Part shown: in pieces, positions 45,498 through 54,806 of the stretch
How positions within the stretch are numbered: the first letter of the stretch is position 1
Layout of the letters: every line of letters starts with the position of its first letter
NCBI RefSeq assembly: GCF_020172085.1
Contig: NZ_JAIVAT010000007.1
Coordinates: 248,001-312,000 of the forward strand
Length of the DNA stretch: 64,000 nucleotides
Reading direction: 5' to 3'
DNA from: Rossellomorea aquimaris
GTDB taxonomy: Bacteria > Bacillota > Bacilli > Bacillales > Bacillaceae_B
The notes under the pieces: generated by a model
What the model saw: only the letters and a program-made list of their open reading frames with translations
What the model was told of the DNA's origin: nothing
Database searches by the model: none
Made by a program: the position numbers and the translations under genes

Positions 45498-45690
45498 CAT
45501 ACAAGCAACGGGTACCAGGTCTGAATTTATCTCTCTATAATTAATAATCTCCGCACTGAAGCACATCCACAATCTAATCTTTCAAAAAAATCAAACCTTT
45601 TCCCCTACATAATCGTCAAAGTATTAGAAAAAAGAAGAAAAGCATCTTTCGGACGGAGAAAGATGTGCGATCCAACCGAGTCGAAACTAC

Positions 45691-45855
45691 ATGATGAAAA
45701 TAAGGATGAATCGTGACCGGTATGAATTCCGATATTCAGACTGCAATACGAATGCTGATGCCAGGGAGCTCGATGAACTCCGTGAGCTTATCATTGACAT
45801 TATCAAGAAAAAACCAGGATATGATGAATTGTTGGAACAAAAGTTTATTATGTGA
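45691..45855 (+). CDS. Possible small helical protein, 54 residues
   Basis: Open frame MMKIRMNRDRYEFRYSD, then ELDELRELIIDIIKKKPGYDELLEQ. The composition looks coding (amphipathic helix), but no good ribosome site stands before either ATG, and a hairpin (GCATCTTTC/GAAAGATG) lies just upstream. Could be a decayed or non-coding segment. Confidence 0.35.
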   Translation: MMKIRMNRDRYEFRYSDCNTNADARELDELRELIIDIIKKKPGYDELLEQKFIM

Positions 45856-45914
45856 TCTTTTCATTTACACCACCGCCCCATTCATGCTACCATTATAAAA
45901 ATTTCAAAAAAATG

Positions 45915-46188
45915 CCATGAAGAGAAGAGTAGATATCCAGAATTCTTCAACAGAGAGCCCCGGCAGCTGAAAAAGGGCAGGAAGGACGATATTGAACCAA
46001 GACTCTGAGCAGCGCATCGGAACCGATGGGGGGATGGTGTGACGGGAGCTCCCGTTGTAGAGCTAGGGTATACGTCAAAGAACCGTACCCGAAAAGGCCG
46101 GTATGGTGACATATTCGGCGAACTGGGGTGGCACCGCGATTTGAAATCTCGCCCCCAAGATGAACGTCTTGGGGGTGGGATTTTTTTG
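45915..46188 (+). ncRNA. T-box leader of the MFS gene
   Basis: Stem I base AGAG(AAGAGTA) with CTCT, AGTA on the left and GAACCA on the right of the specifier loop. The T-box CTGGGGTGGCACCGCG is at 46123-46138, then the terminator CCCCCAAGA-tgaacg-TCTTGGGGG with T7. Read like the proS leader, the specifier is CCA (Pro). However, the bulge UGGC would match a tRNA with discriminator G, which fits CAA (Gln) one base on. The cognate tRNA is therefore uncertain. Confidence 0.9.
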
Positions 46189-46221
46189 TTTCACAAACAC
46201 AATCGCGGGGAGGAATAGTGT

Positions 46222-47445
46222 ATGAAAAAATGGAAGAATCCTTTATTGCTTTTGCTCGGGATCGGGATTTCAAATATCGGCGGGTGGATTTATTTAATTG
46301 CCCTTAATTTAATGGTATTGGATGAATGGGGATCGGCCATGGCGGTTATTTTGTTATATGTGTTGAAGCCGGCGGGAGCTCTTTTAACGAATGGATGGGC
46401 AGGAAGTTTGATTGACCGGGTAAATAAGCGGAACCTGATGGCGACCCTGGACTTTTTCAGGGCTGTGCTGATTGCTGCGTTACCGTTCCTTTCGACAGGG
46501 TGGTGGATGTATGTGGTCGTGCTTTTTATCAATATGGGGAGTGCGATCTTTTATCCAGCGGCTATGACGTATATCACGACATTGATCCCGGGGAACGATA
46601 GACAGCGGTTCAATGCTCTTCGGGGACTGATCGGGTCCGGTGCGTTTTTGATAGGCCCGGGGATTGCCGGATTGATGTTCATGATGGGGACTCCGACGTT
46701 TGCCCTGTATCTGAATGCCATGGCTCTTCTGTTATCGGGAGGGATCACCCTCTTGTTACCGAAGCTTGACGATCGTTCTGCGGTTCATACAACCGGTACC
46801 AAATGGGAGATGATCAAGGCAGATTGGAAGGTGGTATTGAACTTTAGCCGCCGAACAGCCTTTGTGATGGTCCTCTACATTTTGTTTACCGGGATGCTGG
46901 TGATGACAGCTGCGATCGATTCCCTTGAAGCCGCTTTTTCAAAGGAAGTCCTGCACCTTTCAGACAGCACGTACGGATATCTCGTGAGTATTGCAGGTGG
47001 AGGATTCGTCCTGGGGTCACTCCTGAATACGGCGCTTTCTCATAAGTTTCATCATATGCACCTGATGGGAGCAGGTTCTTTGGTCGTTTCTCTTGGGTAT
47101 ATCATCTATGCTTGCTCATCTGACTTCCTAACAATTGCGATTGGATTTGCTCTTTTATCTTTCGCTCTTGCCTTTGCGACTACAGGATTTGAAACCTTTT
47201 ATCAAGAACATATTCCTGTGGACATCATGGGCCGGGTGGGCAGCCTTTATGGATTGCTTGAAGGAGTTCTCGTCATTCTGTTGACGGTTCTGATCGGAGT
47301 CGGAGCAGAAGCTCTTTCAATTCGGGGTGCCGTGGCAGGAGGTTCCCTTTTCATGCTATTGATTACACTGATATTGAATATGTGCTTGCAAAATAATTCT
47401 TGGAAAAAACAGTTAAAACAACATTCTGAATGTTATAATAAATAA
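46222..47445 (+). CDS. MFS transporter under T-box control
   Basis: 407 residues, ~11-12 spans. Similar to the drug-efflux MFS group related to macrolide exporters (GWAGSLIDRVNKRNLMATLDFFRAVLIAALPFL; FNALRGLIGSGAFLIGPGIAGL). GGGAGGAA precedes the ATG. A T-box leader controls it, so expression should rise when one tRNA is uncharged. T-box MFS genes may import the amino acid; an efflux-type family would rather remove a synthetase inhibitor (inference). Confidence 0.85.
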   Translation: MKKWKNPLLLLLGIGISNIGGWIYLIALNLMVLDEWGSAMAVILLYVLKPAGALLTNGWAGSLIDRVNKRNLMATLDFFRAVLIAALPFLSTGWWMYVVVLFINMGSAIFYPAAMTYITTLIPGNDRQRFNALRGLIGSGAFLIGPGIAGLMFMMGTPTFALYLNAMALLLSGGITLLLPKLDDRSAVHTTGTKWEMIKADWKVVLNFSRRTAFVMVLYILFTGMLVMTAAIDSLEAAFSKEVLHLSDSTYGYLVSIAGGGFVLGSLLNTALSHKFHHMHLMGAGSLVVSLGYIIYACSSDFLTIAIGFALLSFALAFATTGFETFYQEHIPVDIMGRVGSLYGLLEGVLVILLTVLIGVGAEALSIRGAVAGGSLFMLLITLILNMCLQNNSWKKQLKQHSECYNK

Positions 47446-47474
47446 AAAACACACTCATACAAGGGGGTTCGCGG

Positions 47475-48500
47475 ATGAAGATGACAGTAGATCAGTATTG
47501 GGACAGATGGGAAGAACTGATGAACCGGGTAGAAGCGAGCTTTGAGAAGTGGGATGACTTGGAGGATCTGTTGTTCATTGCCCAAAAAGAAGGGGATCTA
47601 TATAAGGAGTTCTGCTGCCGGTTCGGGATCATGGGGACTGTCAACTACCTTGGGGAGTACGAGGAATTATTTGATCATTTCGAGTGGTGCAGCGACTTCT
47701 TTTATGATAATGAAGAGAATCTAAAGGAGTGGGTGGAAGACCTTCTGTGGATGTATAAGTGGGTGGCAGAGCATCTGGTGAAGATGCCTGGTATCGAGAT
47801 GGAGATCTTGGATGACTTTTTCACTGACTTTAAAGACGCATATGACCGTTATGGATATAGTCTTCGCCCTTATTATCAGCATTTGCATAAACGGGCTTTA
47901 AAAACCGGCGAAATGGAAGAAGCCCATGCCCACTATCTCAAATGGACCGCTGCTGAACGTGATTCCCTTGCAGATTGTGAAGCGTGTGAATATCAGACGG
48001 AGCTTGAGTATTATTATATTACTGGAGAAATCGAAAAAGCGGCTCCCATAGAAAAGCTTTTATTATCCAAGGAAGTGACCTGCGGTGAAATTCCCCATCT
48101 GACGTATAGCAAGCTGCTGCTTCCTTATTATAAGCATGGGAAGGTGGAGGAAGCCCGACGTTATCAGACCGAGGGATATTTCTTTATTTATGATAAACCC
48201 CACTTCCTGGTGGAAGCATCCGAACATATCCGCTTCCTTGCATTAACAGAGCCTCTTAAGGGAATAAAGGTACTTGATCGTCACATCGAGTATGCCGATA
48301 GCGGGAAGGACCCGTATGGGATGTTTTATTTTTATATGAGTGCGATCGTCCTTCATCGCAAGCTTTTGGAAGCCGGGCATCGTCCGGGTTTTGCGGTGGA
48401 TGTGATGAGTGAGGTGGCAGAGGAGATCGCGGCGGATTTTGATGCGCGGAATGGGAATGATTTTTATGAACGGGAAATGGAGCGATTTTATGCTTTGTAA
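47475..48500 (+). CDS. Helical TPR-like cytosolic protein, unknown
   Basis: 341 residues, very rich in Glu, Trp, Tyr and Phe, with repeated helix-turn-helix units (YYQHLHKRALKTGEMEEAHAHYLKW; YYITGEIEKAAPIEKLLL; YYKHGKVEEARRYQTEG) like degenerate TPRs. No signal or membrane segment. GGGGG precedes the ATG. It follows the MFS gene by 29 bp and may share its transcript. Function unknown. Confidence 0.75.
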   Translation: MKMTVDQYWDRWEELMNRVEASFEKWDDLEDLLFIAQKEGDLYKEFCCRFGIMGTVNYLGEYEELFDHFEWCSDFFYDNEENLKEWVEDLLWMYKWVAEHLVKMPGIEMEILDDFFTDFKDAYDRYGYSLRPYYQHLHKRALKTGEMEEAHAHYLKWTAAERDSLADCEACEYQTELEYYYITGEIEKAAPIEKLLLSKEVTCGEIPHLTYSKLLLPYYKHGKVEEARRYQTEGYFFIYDKPHFLVEASEHIRFLALTEPLKGIKVLDRHIEYADSGKDPYGMFYFYMSAIVLHRKLLEAGHRPGFAVDVMSEVAEEIAADFDARNGNDFYEREMERFYAL

Positions 48501-48515
48501 AAAAAGCTCATTTTC

Positions 48516-49028
48516 ATGAAGAGATATGCCATTTTCGTTCTCAGTATTCTTACTTTATGGGCATGCAGCAATCAGGATTCAAGGGAATGGTTTGAGACGA
48601 AGGAAGAGGCTGTTGAATACGGACTCCAAACGGCTGATCAAGCTGTTCCATTAAAAGTTTTGCTTTCTCAAGAAGAGTTTAATGGGGAAACGATAGTCTT
48701 CTATGAGTTAGCTGGTGATCTGGGTGTAGGAAGTATAACCGAGAGTAAAAAGGGATATAGCTGGTATGAACCTGGTCCTTATTATGGATTTGAAGTGGAA
48801 GGTGATATACCTTATTCCACATCAGGGTTTGAATATGAAACAGAATCTGGATTAAAGGTTCCGATTCTATATGGAAAAGTCTTTGATAACGGTATAGAAA
48901 AAATGGTCCTCTCAGGAAACGGACAACAAAGAGAGCTTACCTTCAGGAAGGATTCAAAATGGTTCTTTGCAATCGAACAGGCTGACTTTGCTGAGCTTGA
49001 GGTAACGCCTGTACGACCCGGTGAATAA
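48516..49028 (+). CDS. Predicted lipoprotein, unknown
   Basis: 170 residues with a short hydrophobic start and Cys17 in LTLWACSNQ (lipobox-like). The mature part is acidic with beta-rich segments. The ribosome site is weak. It follows the TPR-like gene by 15 bp. No family recognised. Confidence 0.7.
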   Translation: MKRYAIFVLSILTLWACSNQDSREWFETKEEAVEYGLQTADQAVPLKVLLSQEEFNGETIVFYELAGDLGVGSITESKKGYSWYEPGPYYGFEVEGDIPYSTSGFEYETESGLKVPILYGKVFDNGIEKMVLSGNGQQRELTFRKDSKWFFAIEQADFAELEVTPVRPGE

Positions 49029-49035
49029 AATGCAA

Positions 49036-49064
49036 TTGACACCCCCATCAAATCTCTATATAAT
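49036..49064 (+). promoter_or_regulatory. SigA promoter of proS
   Basis: TTGACA (49036-49041), 17 nt, TATAAT (49059-49064): perfect consensus, just before the T-box leader. Confidence 0.92.
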
Positions 49065-49077
49065 CATCTAAAATAAC

Positions 49078-49301
49078 TGAAACATTGAAGAGGATCAGTA
49101 AAGGGATCTTGTCTTTTCAGAGAGGGAGCTAACGTGGTGAAAAGCTCTCATTGATGAACCTTTGAACCTGCCTCTAAGTTCTGTATCGAATGAAGATATC
49201 AGCGGTCCGAAACCGTTATCATGGAATGAGTGTAAAGCTTTGCTTTGAATCAGGGTGGTACCGCCAGAAATGGTCCCTGATGAGAAGCAGGGCTTTTTTT
49301 G
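49078..49301 (+). ncRNA. Proline T-box leader of proS
   Basis: Stem I base AGAGG/CCTCT, loop ATCAGTA opposite TGAACCTG with specifier CCT (Pro) after GAA, upper helix AAGG/CCTT. The T-box CAGGGTGGTACCGCC at 49251-49265 has UGGU matching discriminator A of tRNA-Pro. Terminator TCCCTG-atgagaag-CAGGGC with T7 ends at ~49300. Confidence 0.95.
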
Positions 49302-49318
49302 CTTTTCCGTCTGGTGGT

Positions 49319-49519
49319 TCGCTGATATATTTGAGATTTCGCTGATCAAATGAAAATTTCGCTGATATATCCGGAAAATCGCCGATAAATTGAAAGTTTC
49401 GCTGATATATCAACATTTTCGCCGTTATATTCGTGATTTCGCTCGATAAAATCACGATTTCGCCGTTAAATCCAAATTTTCGCCGATAAAATCAATTTAT
49501 CGCCGTTAAATACAATCCA
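49319..49519 (+). repeat. Array A7: TCGCTGATA word, 20-nt period, ten units inside the proS leader
   Basis: Units start with TCGCTGATA, TCGCCGATA or TCGCCGTTA at 49319 and every 20 nt after (one step of 21). The array fills the whole gap between the T-box terminator and the proS ribosome site. Read-through transcripts therefore carry ~200 nt of array RNA. Same family, opposite strand, as A1 and A2. Confidence 0.93.
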
Positions 49520-49540
49520 ACGAAAAATGAGGTGCTCAAA

Positions 49541-50971
49541 TTGGCTAAAGAATTTGTTAAAGATGTAACGGGCATGGAGGAAGACTTCGCCCAGTGGTAC
49601 ACTGATGTCGTCAAAAAGGCGGAGCTCATCGATTACTCCAGCGTCCGGGGTTCGATGATCATCAGACCTTACGGGTATGCGATTTGGGAGAATATCAAGG
49701 ATGCCCTTGATGCCAGAATCAAAGAAACCGGGCATGAAAATGTGTATATGCCTTTGTTCATCCCAGAAAGTTTATTGCAAAAGGAGAAAGATCATATCGA
49801 AGGATTCGCTCCGGAAGTCGCGTGGGTGACCCATGGAGGGGATGAGGAGTTAGCGGAAAGACTTTGTGTGCGCCCTACGTCCGAGGTGTTATTCGGTGAG
49901 CATTACAAAAACATCATCCATTCGTATCGCGATTTGCCTAAGCTTTACAATCAATGGGCCAATGTTGTCCGTTGGGAGAAGACGACCCGTCCATTCCTGC
50001 GGACATTGGAGTTCCTGTGGCAGGAGGGGCATACGTGCCACGAGACGGATCAGGACGCCCACGACGAAACAGTGAAGATGCTTGAAGTGTACGCAGAGCT
50101 TTGTGAAGAAATGCTGGCGATTCCGGTCATCAAAGGCCAGAAAACAGAGAAAGAGAAATTTGCCGGTGCGAAATATACGTATACGATCGAGAGTCTGATG
50201 CATGACGGAAAAGCCCTGCAGTCAGGGACATCCCACCATCTGGGTGACGGTTTTGCAAAGTCATTCGGAATTCAATTTACAGACCGAGATGGGAAGCTGC
50301 AGCATGTTCAGCAAACATCCTGGGGACTCACCACCCGAATCATTGGGGCGATGATCATGGTTCACGGGGATGACCGGGGTCTTGTGGTGCCTCCAAGGAT
50401 TGCACCTACGCAGCTTATGATCGTACCGATCGCCCAGCATAAGGAAGGCGTCCTTGATTTTGCCTATGATCTGAAAAGTAAGCTGGCAGCCGTTGCCCGT
50501 GTCGGCATAGATGCGAGCGACAAAAAGCCTGGCTGGAAGTTCAATGAATATGAAATGAAAGGCATCCCACTTCGCCTGGAAGTCGGGCCACGTGATATCG
50601 AGAACGGACAGGTGGTGCTGGCAAGACGCGATACCGGTGGCAAAATCACGGTTGGTATGGAAGAACTGGAAGGGAAAGTTGCTGAACTTCTGGAAGACAT
50701 CCAACAGAATCTCCTGGAAAAAGCGAGAGTTCACCGTGAAGAAAAGACGACGGTAGCCAAGGACTTTGAAGAGTTCAAATCGATAGTAAGTGAGAAAGGC
50801 GGCTTCATCAAAGCGATGTGGTGCGGGGATCTGGCCTGTGAAGACAAGATCAAGGAAGAAACGAGTGCCACTTCACGCTGTATGCCGTTTGAGCAGGAGC
50901 AGGTGTCCGATACGTGCGTATGCTGTGAAAAGGATGCGAATCATCTGGTGTATTGGGCAAAGGCATATTGA
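49541..50971 (+). CDS. proS: Prolyl-tRNA synthetase, archaeal/eukaryotic-type
   Basis: Charges tRNA-Pro. 476 residues, class II synthetase with motif 2 [24 protein letters not shown] and motif 3 [20 protein letters not shown]. It lacks the large editing insertion of ordinary bacterial ProRS and has the C-terminal Cys-rich zinc domain ([20 protein letters not shown]) of the archaeal type. Bacilli with this form often carry a standard ProRS elsewhere. TTG at 49541 with GAGGTG upstream. Controlled by a proline T-box. Confidence 0.96.
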   Translation: MAKEFVKDVTGMEEDFAQWYTDVVKKAELIDYSSVRGSMIIRPYGYAIWENIKDALDARIKETGHENVYMPLFIPESLLQKEKDHIEGFAPEVAWVTHGGDEELAERLCVRPTSEVLFGEHYKNIIHSYRDLPKLYNQWANVVRWEKTTRPFLRTLEFLWQEGHTCHETDQDAHDETVKMLEVYAELCEEMLAIPVIKGQKTEKEKFAGAKYTYTIESLMHDGKALQSGTSHHLGDGFAKSFGIQFTDRDGKLQHVQQTSWGLTTRIIGAMIMVHGDDRGLVVPPRIAPTQLMIVPIAQHKEGVLDFAYDLKSKLAAVARVGIDASDKKPGWKFNEYEMKGIPLRLEVGPRDIENGQVVLARRDTGGKITVGMEELEGKVAELLEDIQQNLLEKARVHREEKTTVAKDFEEFKSIVSEKGGFIKAMWCGDLACEDKIKEETSATSRCMPFEQEQVSDTCVCCEKDANHLVYWAKAY

Positions 50972-51564
50972 GAAAAGGTAATATCTTTCTTGTATTGTCG
51001 ATGGTCAGTAGTGCCATGATGGTGGCACTGGCGTTTTTTCAGTGGGATCTCGTTCACATTCTGACACCGTTTTTGATGCCGTTTCTTTGGTTGGCGGTGG
51101 CAGGTTTTTTCCTTGTCACAGCCATCTTCTCCATCATTGCTCTATTCAAGAAGCAGGGATGGAAGCCGGTGATCATTCAAGCTATGACCGTGATCTTCAT
51201 CATCTTTTTCCCAATCAACAAAGTGGTACTGAATTTGGATTTTGAAAAACATCGTGAGGACCGGGATGCGGTGGTGAAGAAAGTGATGGAAGGTACGCTC
51301 ACTTCCAACGTCTCCTACAATGATTCCGTCATTCATCTCCCGGAGGAATATGGTGCGTTGTCTAAAGGCGGGGGAGACATTGTGATTGATAAGAAGAATG
51401 ATGAAATGCTGATTCTCTTCTTTACCTTTCGTGGATTACTGGATAGCTTCTCAGGATTTGTCTACTCATCTTCAGGGGAGAAACCCCGTTCAGGAGACTT
51501 TGGAGGAGATTTCATCGAGATAGAACCACTGGCTGAACACTGGTATTTTGTGCGTTCCGGATAA
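50968..51564 (+). CDS. Membrane protein, unknown
   Basis: About 198 residues with three hydrophobic segments near the N-terminus ([49 protein letters not shown]), then a soluble outer domain of ~110 residues. The TTG at 50968 overlaps the proS stop (TTGA), suggesting coupled translation; ATG at 51001 is another option. Family not recognised. Confidence 0.7.
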   Translation: MRKGNIFLVLSMVSSAMMVALAFFQWDLVHILTPFLMPFLWLAVAGFFLVTAIFSIIALFKKQGWKPVIIQAMTVIFIIFFPINKVVLNLDFEKHREDRDAVVKKVMEGTLTSNVSYNDSVIHLPEEYGALSKGGGDIVIDKKNDEMLILFFTFRGLLDSFSGFVYSSSGEKPRSGDFGGDFIEIEPLAEHWYFVRSG

Positions 51565-51659
51565 AAAAGGACTTTCGAACCTTTCCGTACTTTTTCTTGC
51601 TAAAGCCTTCTTTTTCCTAGGTTTCTTTAATAAATATAGGTAAAGGAGGCGTCGATTAT

Positions 51660-51833
51660 ATGGATGTAGGACTTATCATCATTTTTTTCATGGTATTCGT
51701 GGTAATCAGCCTATGGATCGTGCATTCCAAGCTTAACCGGATCACCGAGCATGTGAAGCAGATGGATGAGGAGTATTTATCCGATGAACAGATCGAAAAA
51801 GAATTAGAGGAAGAGTGGTATAAAGATAAATGA
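51660..51833 (+). CDS. Small single-span membrane protein with coiled tail
   Basis: 57 residues: membrane helix GLIIIFFMVFVVISLWIV, then a charged helix (KLNRITEHVKQMDEEYL and acidic end). AAAGGAGG stands ten bases before the ATG. Terminator follows. Same architecture as the next small gene. Confidence 0.75.
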   Translation: MDVGLIIIFFMVFVVISLWIVHSKLNRITEHVKQMDEEYLSDEQIEKELEEEWYKDK

Positions 51834-51837
51834 CAAT

Positions 51838-51874
51838 GAAGGCGTTTCTCATAAAGAGGGGCGCCTTCTGTTTT
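51838..51874 (+). terminator. Terminator of the 57-residue gene
   Basis: GAAGGCG and CGCCTTC arms, loop ~20 nt, then TGTTTT. Confidence 0.7.
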
Positions 51875-51939
51875 GAAAAAAAGAGCTACCAATCTAATTG
51901 GGTGGTTGGTACTATTAAATGTATAAGGTGGTGAGGGGA

Positions 51940-52089
51940 ATGGAGACTTTCGTCATTGTTGTGGTCATTGTACTTTCCCTTTGGTCGATTACCATCACGA
52001 TTGAAAAGCAAACGGAGAAAATGCTGGAAAGTCATCGCGAGCAAATAGACCTATTAAAAAAAATACAATCAAAACTGGATGAGAAATAG
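51940..52089 (+). CDS. Small single-span membrane protein, sister of the preceding
   Basis: 49 residues: METFVIVVVIVLSLWSITI membrane helix, then a coiled-coil helix (KQTEKMLESHREQIDLLKK). AAGGTGG stands eight bases upstream. Its architecture is parallel to the gene at 51660. Confidence 0.7.
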   Translation: METFVIVVVIVLSLWSITITIEKQTEKMLESHREQIDLLKKIQSKLDEK

Positions 52090-52102
52090 GCGTACATAAG
52101 GG

Positions 52103-52672
52103 ATGGTGCAGGAGATGAAGCATAAGGACTTAACCATAGAAACACCGCGACTGGTGATCAGGCCTTTCGTAAACAGCGATTATGAAAACTGGTTAAGGGA
52201 ACATCTAAACAGGCTCCCGTCACAGCATAAATATGATGTGGGATATCAGGATATGAGCGAGTGCACGGAGTTCTGGTTTCGGGAGATGCTTGAGAAGCAT
52301 GACGAAATGATCGATGGGGATCAAGTGTATATCCTCGGAATTTTCCGGAAGGAGGATGGGGCAAATATCGGGACCATCGATTTCTCGACGCTCATGAGGT
52401 ACAACTTCAATTGGGGAAGGGTCGGATATACCCTTCATAATCGTCACTGGAATCGTGGGTACGGTAAGGAAGCAGTGAAAGCTGCCCTTCAGCTTGCGTT
52501 TGTGAAATTGAATTTTCACCGGATTGAAGCCCATATCAATTTGGATAATACACCGTCGATCCGCCTGGCAGAAGGTGTTGGGATGCAGTATGAGTGTACG
52601 AGGAAAGGGTTCATTTATGAATTTGGGGAATGGACGGATAATCTGGTGTACTATGTGAATGCAGGGGAATAA
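52103..52672 (+). CDS. GNAT acetyltransferase, RimJ/RimL type
   Basis: 189 residues. Starts near ETPRLVIRPF, the usual RimJ/RimL opening, and contains GRVGYTLHNRHWNRGYGKEAVKAAL (acetyl-CoA loop) and FHRIEAHINLDNTPSIRLAEGVGM. Such enzymes acetylate N-terminal amines of ribosomal or other proteins or small molecules. Start uncertain: ATG 52103 or 52115. Confidence 0.88.
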   Translation: MVQEMKHKDLTIETPRLVIRPFVNSDYENWLREHLNRLPSQHKYDVGYQDMSECTEFWFREMLEKHDEMIDGDQVYILGIFRKEDGANIGTIDFSTLMRYNFNWGRVGYTLHNRHWNRGYGKEAVKAALQLAFVKLNFHRIEAHINLDNTPSIRLAEGVGMQYECTRKGFIYEFGEWTDNLVYYVNAGE

Positions 52673-52675
52673 ATA

Positions 52676-52707
52676 AAAGGCCGGAATCGCTATGATTCCG
52701 GCCTTTT
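52676..52707. terminator. Bidirectional terminator
   Basis: AAAGGCCGGAATC-gctat-GATTCCGGCCTTTT between convergent genes. Confidence 0.93.
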
Positions 52708-52709
52708 CC

Positions 52710-54395
52710 TTATTGTTGCAAACCTTCAATCGTCATGTCTTTAACAGGCAGGAAGGCTTCACCTGTATCCATATACGTGACGTTCACTTTGTCATTTTCC
52801 TTCAGGTAGATGGCAAGTAAACTGTTTTCGGAAGAAACGATATAGTTCTTTCCGTTGTCGAGGAGGAAGGACACGACGGTGTAGTCACCGGATTTTTCTT
52901 TGTAGACCCGGACGACCGTACCGTTGGCTTTTTTCTCCTCTGCTTTGGAACTGCCGTCGACACTTCCACCGCCTCTTTGCAGGGCAGTTTTATAGGCTTT
53001 CAATGCCTGGTTCGGGGTGCCTGCGTAAGCAGAGATTTCAGGATTGGCTGCCGACACGATGAAGTAGTTCTGCAAGAAACCATTCGCATCGAGTACCGGA
53101 GTCAGCCAGCTTGCTTCACCGTAGAAATTATAGAGAACCGGCATCTCGCCGTCCCATTTCTTCTCGATGAATTTCTTCTGGATGATCTGCAGGGCCCCTT
53201 GTGAATCCATATACGATTCTTCCAGGTTTCCTGTGTAGAATGTCGCTTCTCCCGTTCGTGAATTGGTCAGGGAGTAACCGAGCATGGAATCGACGCCTTC
53301 TTTTGGCGATGTGAAATCGGTGAAGTAGTACATATCACCATTTTCGTCGAAGATCGGGCTCACGTTCGCTTCCGTTCCTTCATCTGAAGGAAGTTTCACG
53401 TCCGATTTACCGAAGCGGCTGTTCCAGAAACCTTTTACGTAGTTACCGAAGTAGCTGTTTTGAAGGCTGACCGTTTCTGGGGAAACTGCGCCGTCGATGA
53501 ATCCCGGTACGTCTTTAATGGCATAGGATTTCGTTTTCCCTGTCTGAGGGTCAACCATGACGATTCCTTCCACTTCGAATCCGTTACGTGCCGAGATGAA
53601 ATCCCCGTAAGTCTGGATATAAAACGGTTTTCCATCATCGTCGATTTCAAGCTGAACATCCCCGTTGAAAATCTCCTTCGGATAATTCAAACGGATATGC
53701 CGCTCGATTTTTTTATTGAAAAATGCAGAAGGTGTATACACCATTTCTTCTTTGATGAACTTAGGGTTCGCGTTTGAATCCGTCGCACTCAGCTTAAAGT
53801 ATCCAGGAGTTTCATCCCCCTTAAGCCATTTAAAGAAACCGGAGAACTCAACAGGAGCGATGTATACATACTCACCGTCGACCTTCTGGATCTGCAGATT
53901 GCCGAGCTCATAATAACTCGTATTCGGGACCTGACCGAACGCTTTCTTCATTTTATTCCGGGCGAATTGTGGAGGGACGCTTGCCGGCGTTTCCTTTTCA
54001 TCAAAAGCTTGGATCTCTGTTTTGACCTCCATTTTGGCCGATTCGAATTTCTTATCGGCATTGAAGACGAAGGCTGTCATGAAATAAGCGCCTACGCAGA
54101 GGGTAGCCAGGAATAGAAGGCTTTTCACCAATCGTTCTTTTCCTGTTGAGAGTGCGGCCCCGAATCCTGACGCAATAATCAGGAGGATCCACATGCTCGT
54201 AAAGTTCTGATCGAGATTCGTCAGGTAGTAGAAGACGAATACCACAAGAGATGTGATAATGAGGGTCGCTCCGAACAGGGCCGGAAAGGATGGATACCCT
54301 TCTTTTTTATGTTGTTTTTTCATGATGGTCATTGGTACGAGCAGCAGCGCCATGGCCAATCCGACAATCAGTGAAAATAATAAGATGTTTCCCAT
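52710..54395 (-). CDS. Large membrane protein with extracellular domain, unknown
   Basis: 561 residues. Four hydrophobic segments within the first ~115 (LLFSLIVGLAMALLLVPM; FGATLIITSLVVFVFYYL; MWILLIIASGFGAAL; LFLATLCVGAYFM), then ~440 residues of beta-rich soluble sequence with repeated DxNG/DDDGKPFY turns reminiscent of PepSY-like lipoproteins. No catalytic motif seen. Alone between a terminator and the 54.4 kb intergenic region. Confidence 0.7.
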   Translation of the reverse strand: MGNILLFSLIVGLAMALLLVPMTIMKKQHKKEGYPSFPALFGATLIITSLVVFVFYYLTNLDQNFTSMWILLIIASGFGAALSTGKERLVKSLLFLATLCVGAYFMTAFVFNADKKFESAKMEVKTEIQAFDEKETPASVPPQFARNKMKKAFGQVPNTSYYELGNLQIQKVDGEYVYIAPVEFSGFFKWLKGDETPGYFKLSATDSNANPKFIKEEMVYTPSAFFNKKIERHIRLNYPKEIFNGDVQLEIDDDGKPFYIQTYGDFISARNGFEVEGIVMVDPQTGKTKSYAIKDVPGFIDGAVSPETVSLQNSYFGNYVKGFWNSRFGKSDVKLPSDEGTEANVSPIFDENGDMYYFTDFTSPKEGVDSMLGYSLTNSRTGEATFYTGNLEESYMDSQGALQIIQKKFIEKKWDGEMPVLYNFYGEASWLTPVLDANGFLQNYFIVSAANPEISAYAGTPNQALKAYKTALQRGGGSVDGSSKAEEKKANGTVVRVYKEKSGDYTVVSFLLDNGKNYIVSSENSLLAIYLKENDKVNVTYMDTGEAFLPVKDMTIEGLQQ

Positions 54396-54491
54396 AATGT
54401 TCCCCTTTCAAGGTTGTGATTCTGTTTATAGTGTATATACGGATGAGGGAGTGGGGAGGTTTCACTTGTTTTTTTGGGAGAGTGGTTGGTT

Positions 54492-54511
54492 TTGACTGAG
54501 CGCTCGGTCAA
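54492..54511. repeat. 20-bp palindrome TTGACTGAGCGCTCGGTCAA
   Basis: One-mismatch palindrome, followed by AAGG as in the 58984 copy, and 40 bp before array A8. Confidence 0.8.
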
Positions 54512-54550
54512 AGGATGAAGAGGAGTAGTTTGTGTCGAGAAATGTAGAAT

Positions 54551-54661
54551 GGCAGATAAAATCGGAATTTGGCAGATATCCCTCTAGAACGGCAGATAAA
54601 AAGAGAATCTGGCAGATAACTCACCAGGATGGCAGATAAAATGAAAATTTGGCAGATATCT
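54551..54661. repeat. Array A8: GGCAGATA word, exact 20-nt period, six units
   Basis: GGCAGATA starts at 54551, 54571, 54591, 54611, 54631 and 54651 without any drift. The word is followed alternately by AA and TC. Left border TGTAGAAT. Same word as A6. Confidence 0.94.
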
Positions 54662-54806
54662 CTTTCTGGAGGCTTCGTTCATTAGGGAGGTCGGCTGCAA
54701 ATATGATCAGAAGCGCTGAACGATGGCAACCCGATTACCACTACCATATACCCAACCCAATCTTCATCCGCTATAATAGGAAGAAGCAACCATTCAGGAG
54801 GAAGTT

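Noticed and set aside
49319-49519. CRISPR-like regular spacing in this and the other 20-nt arrays
   Set aside because: Repeats are only 8-10 nt with ~10-nt gaps, not 24-40-nt repeats with ~30-nt spacers, and no cas genes are present.
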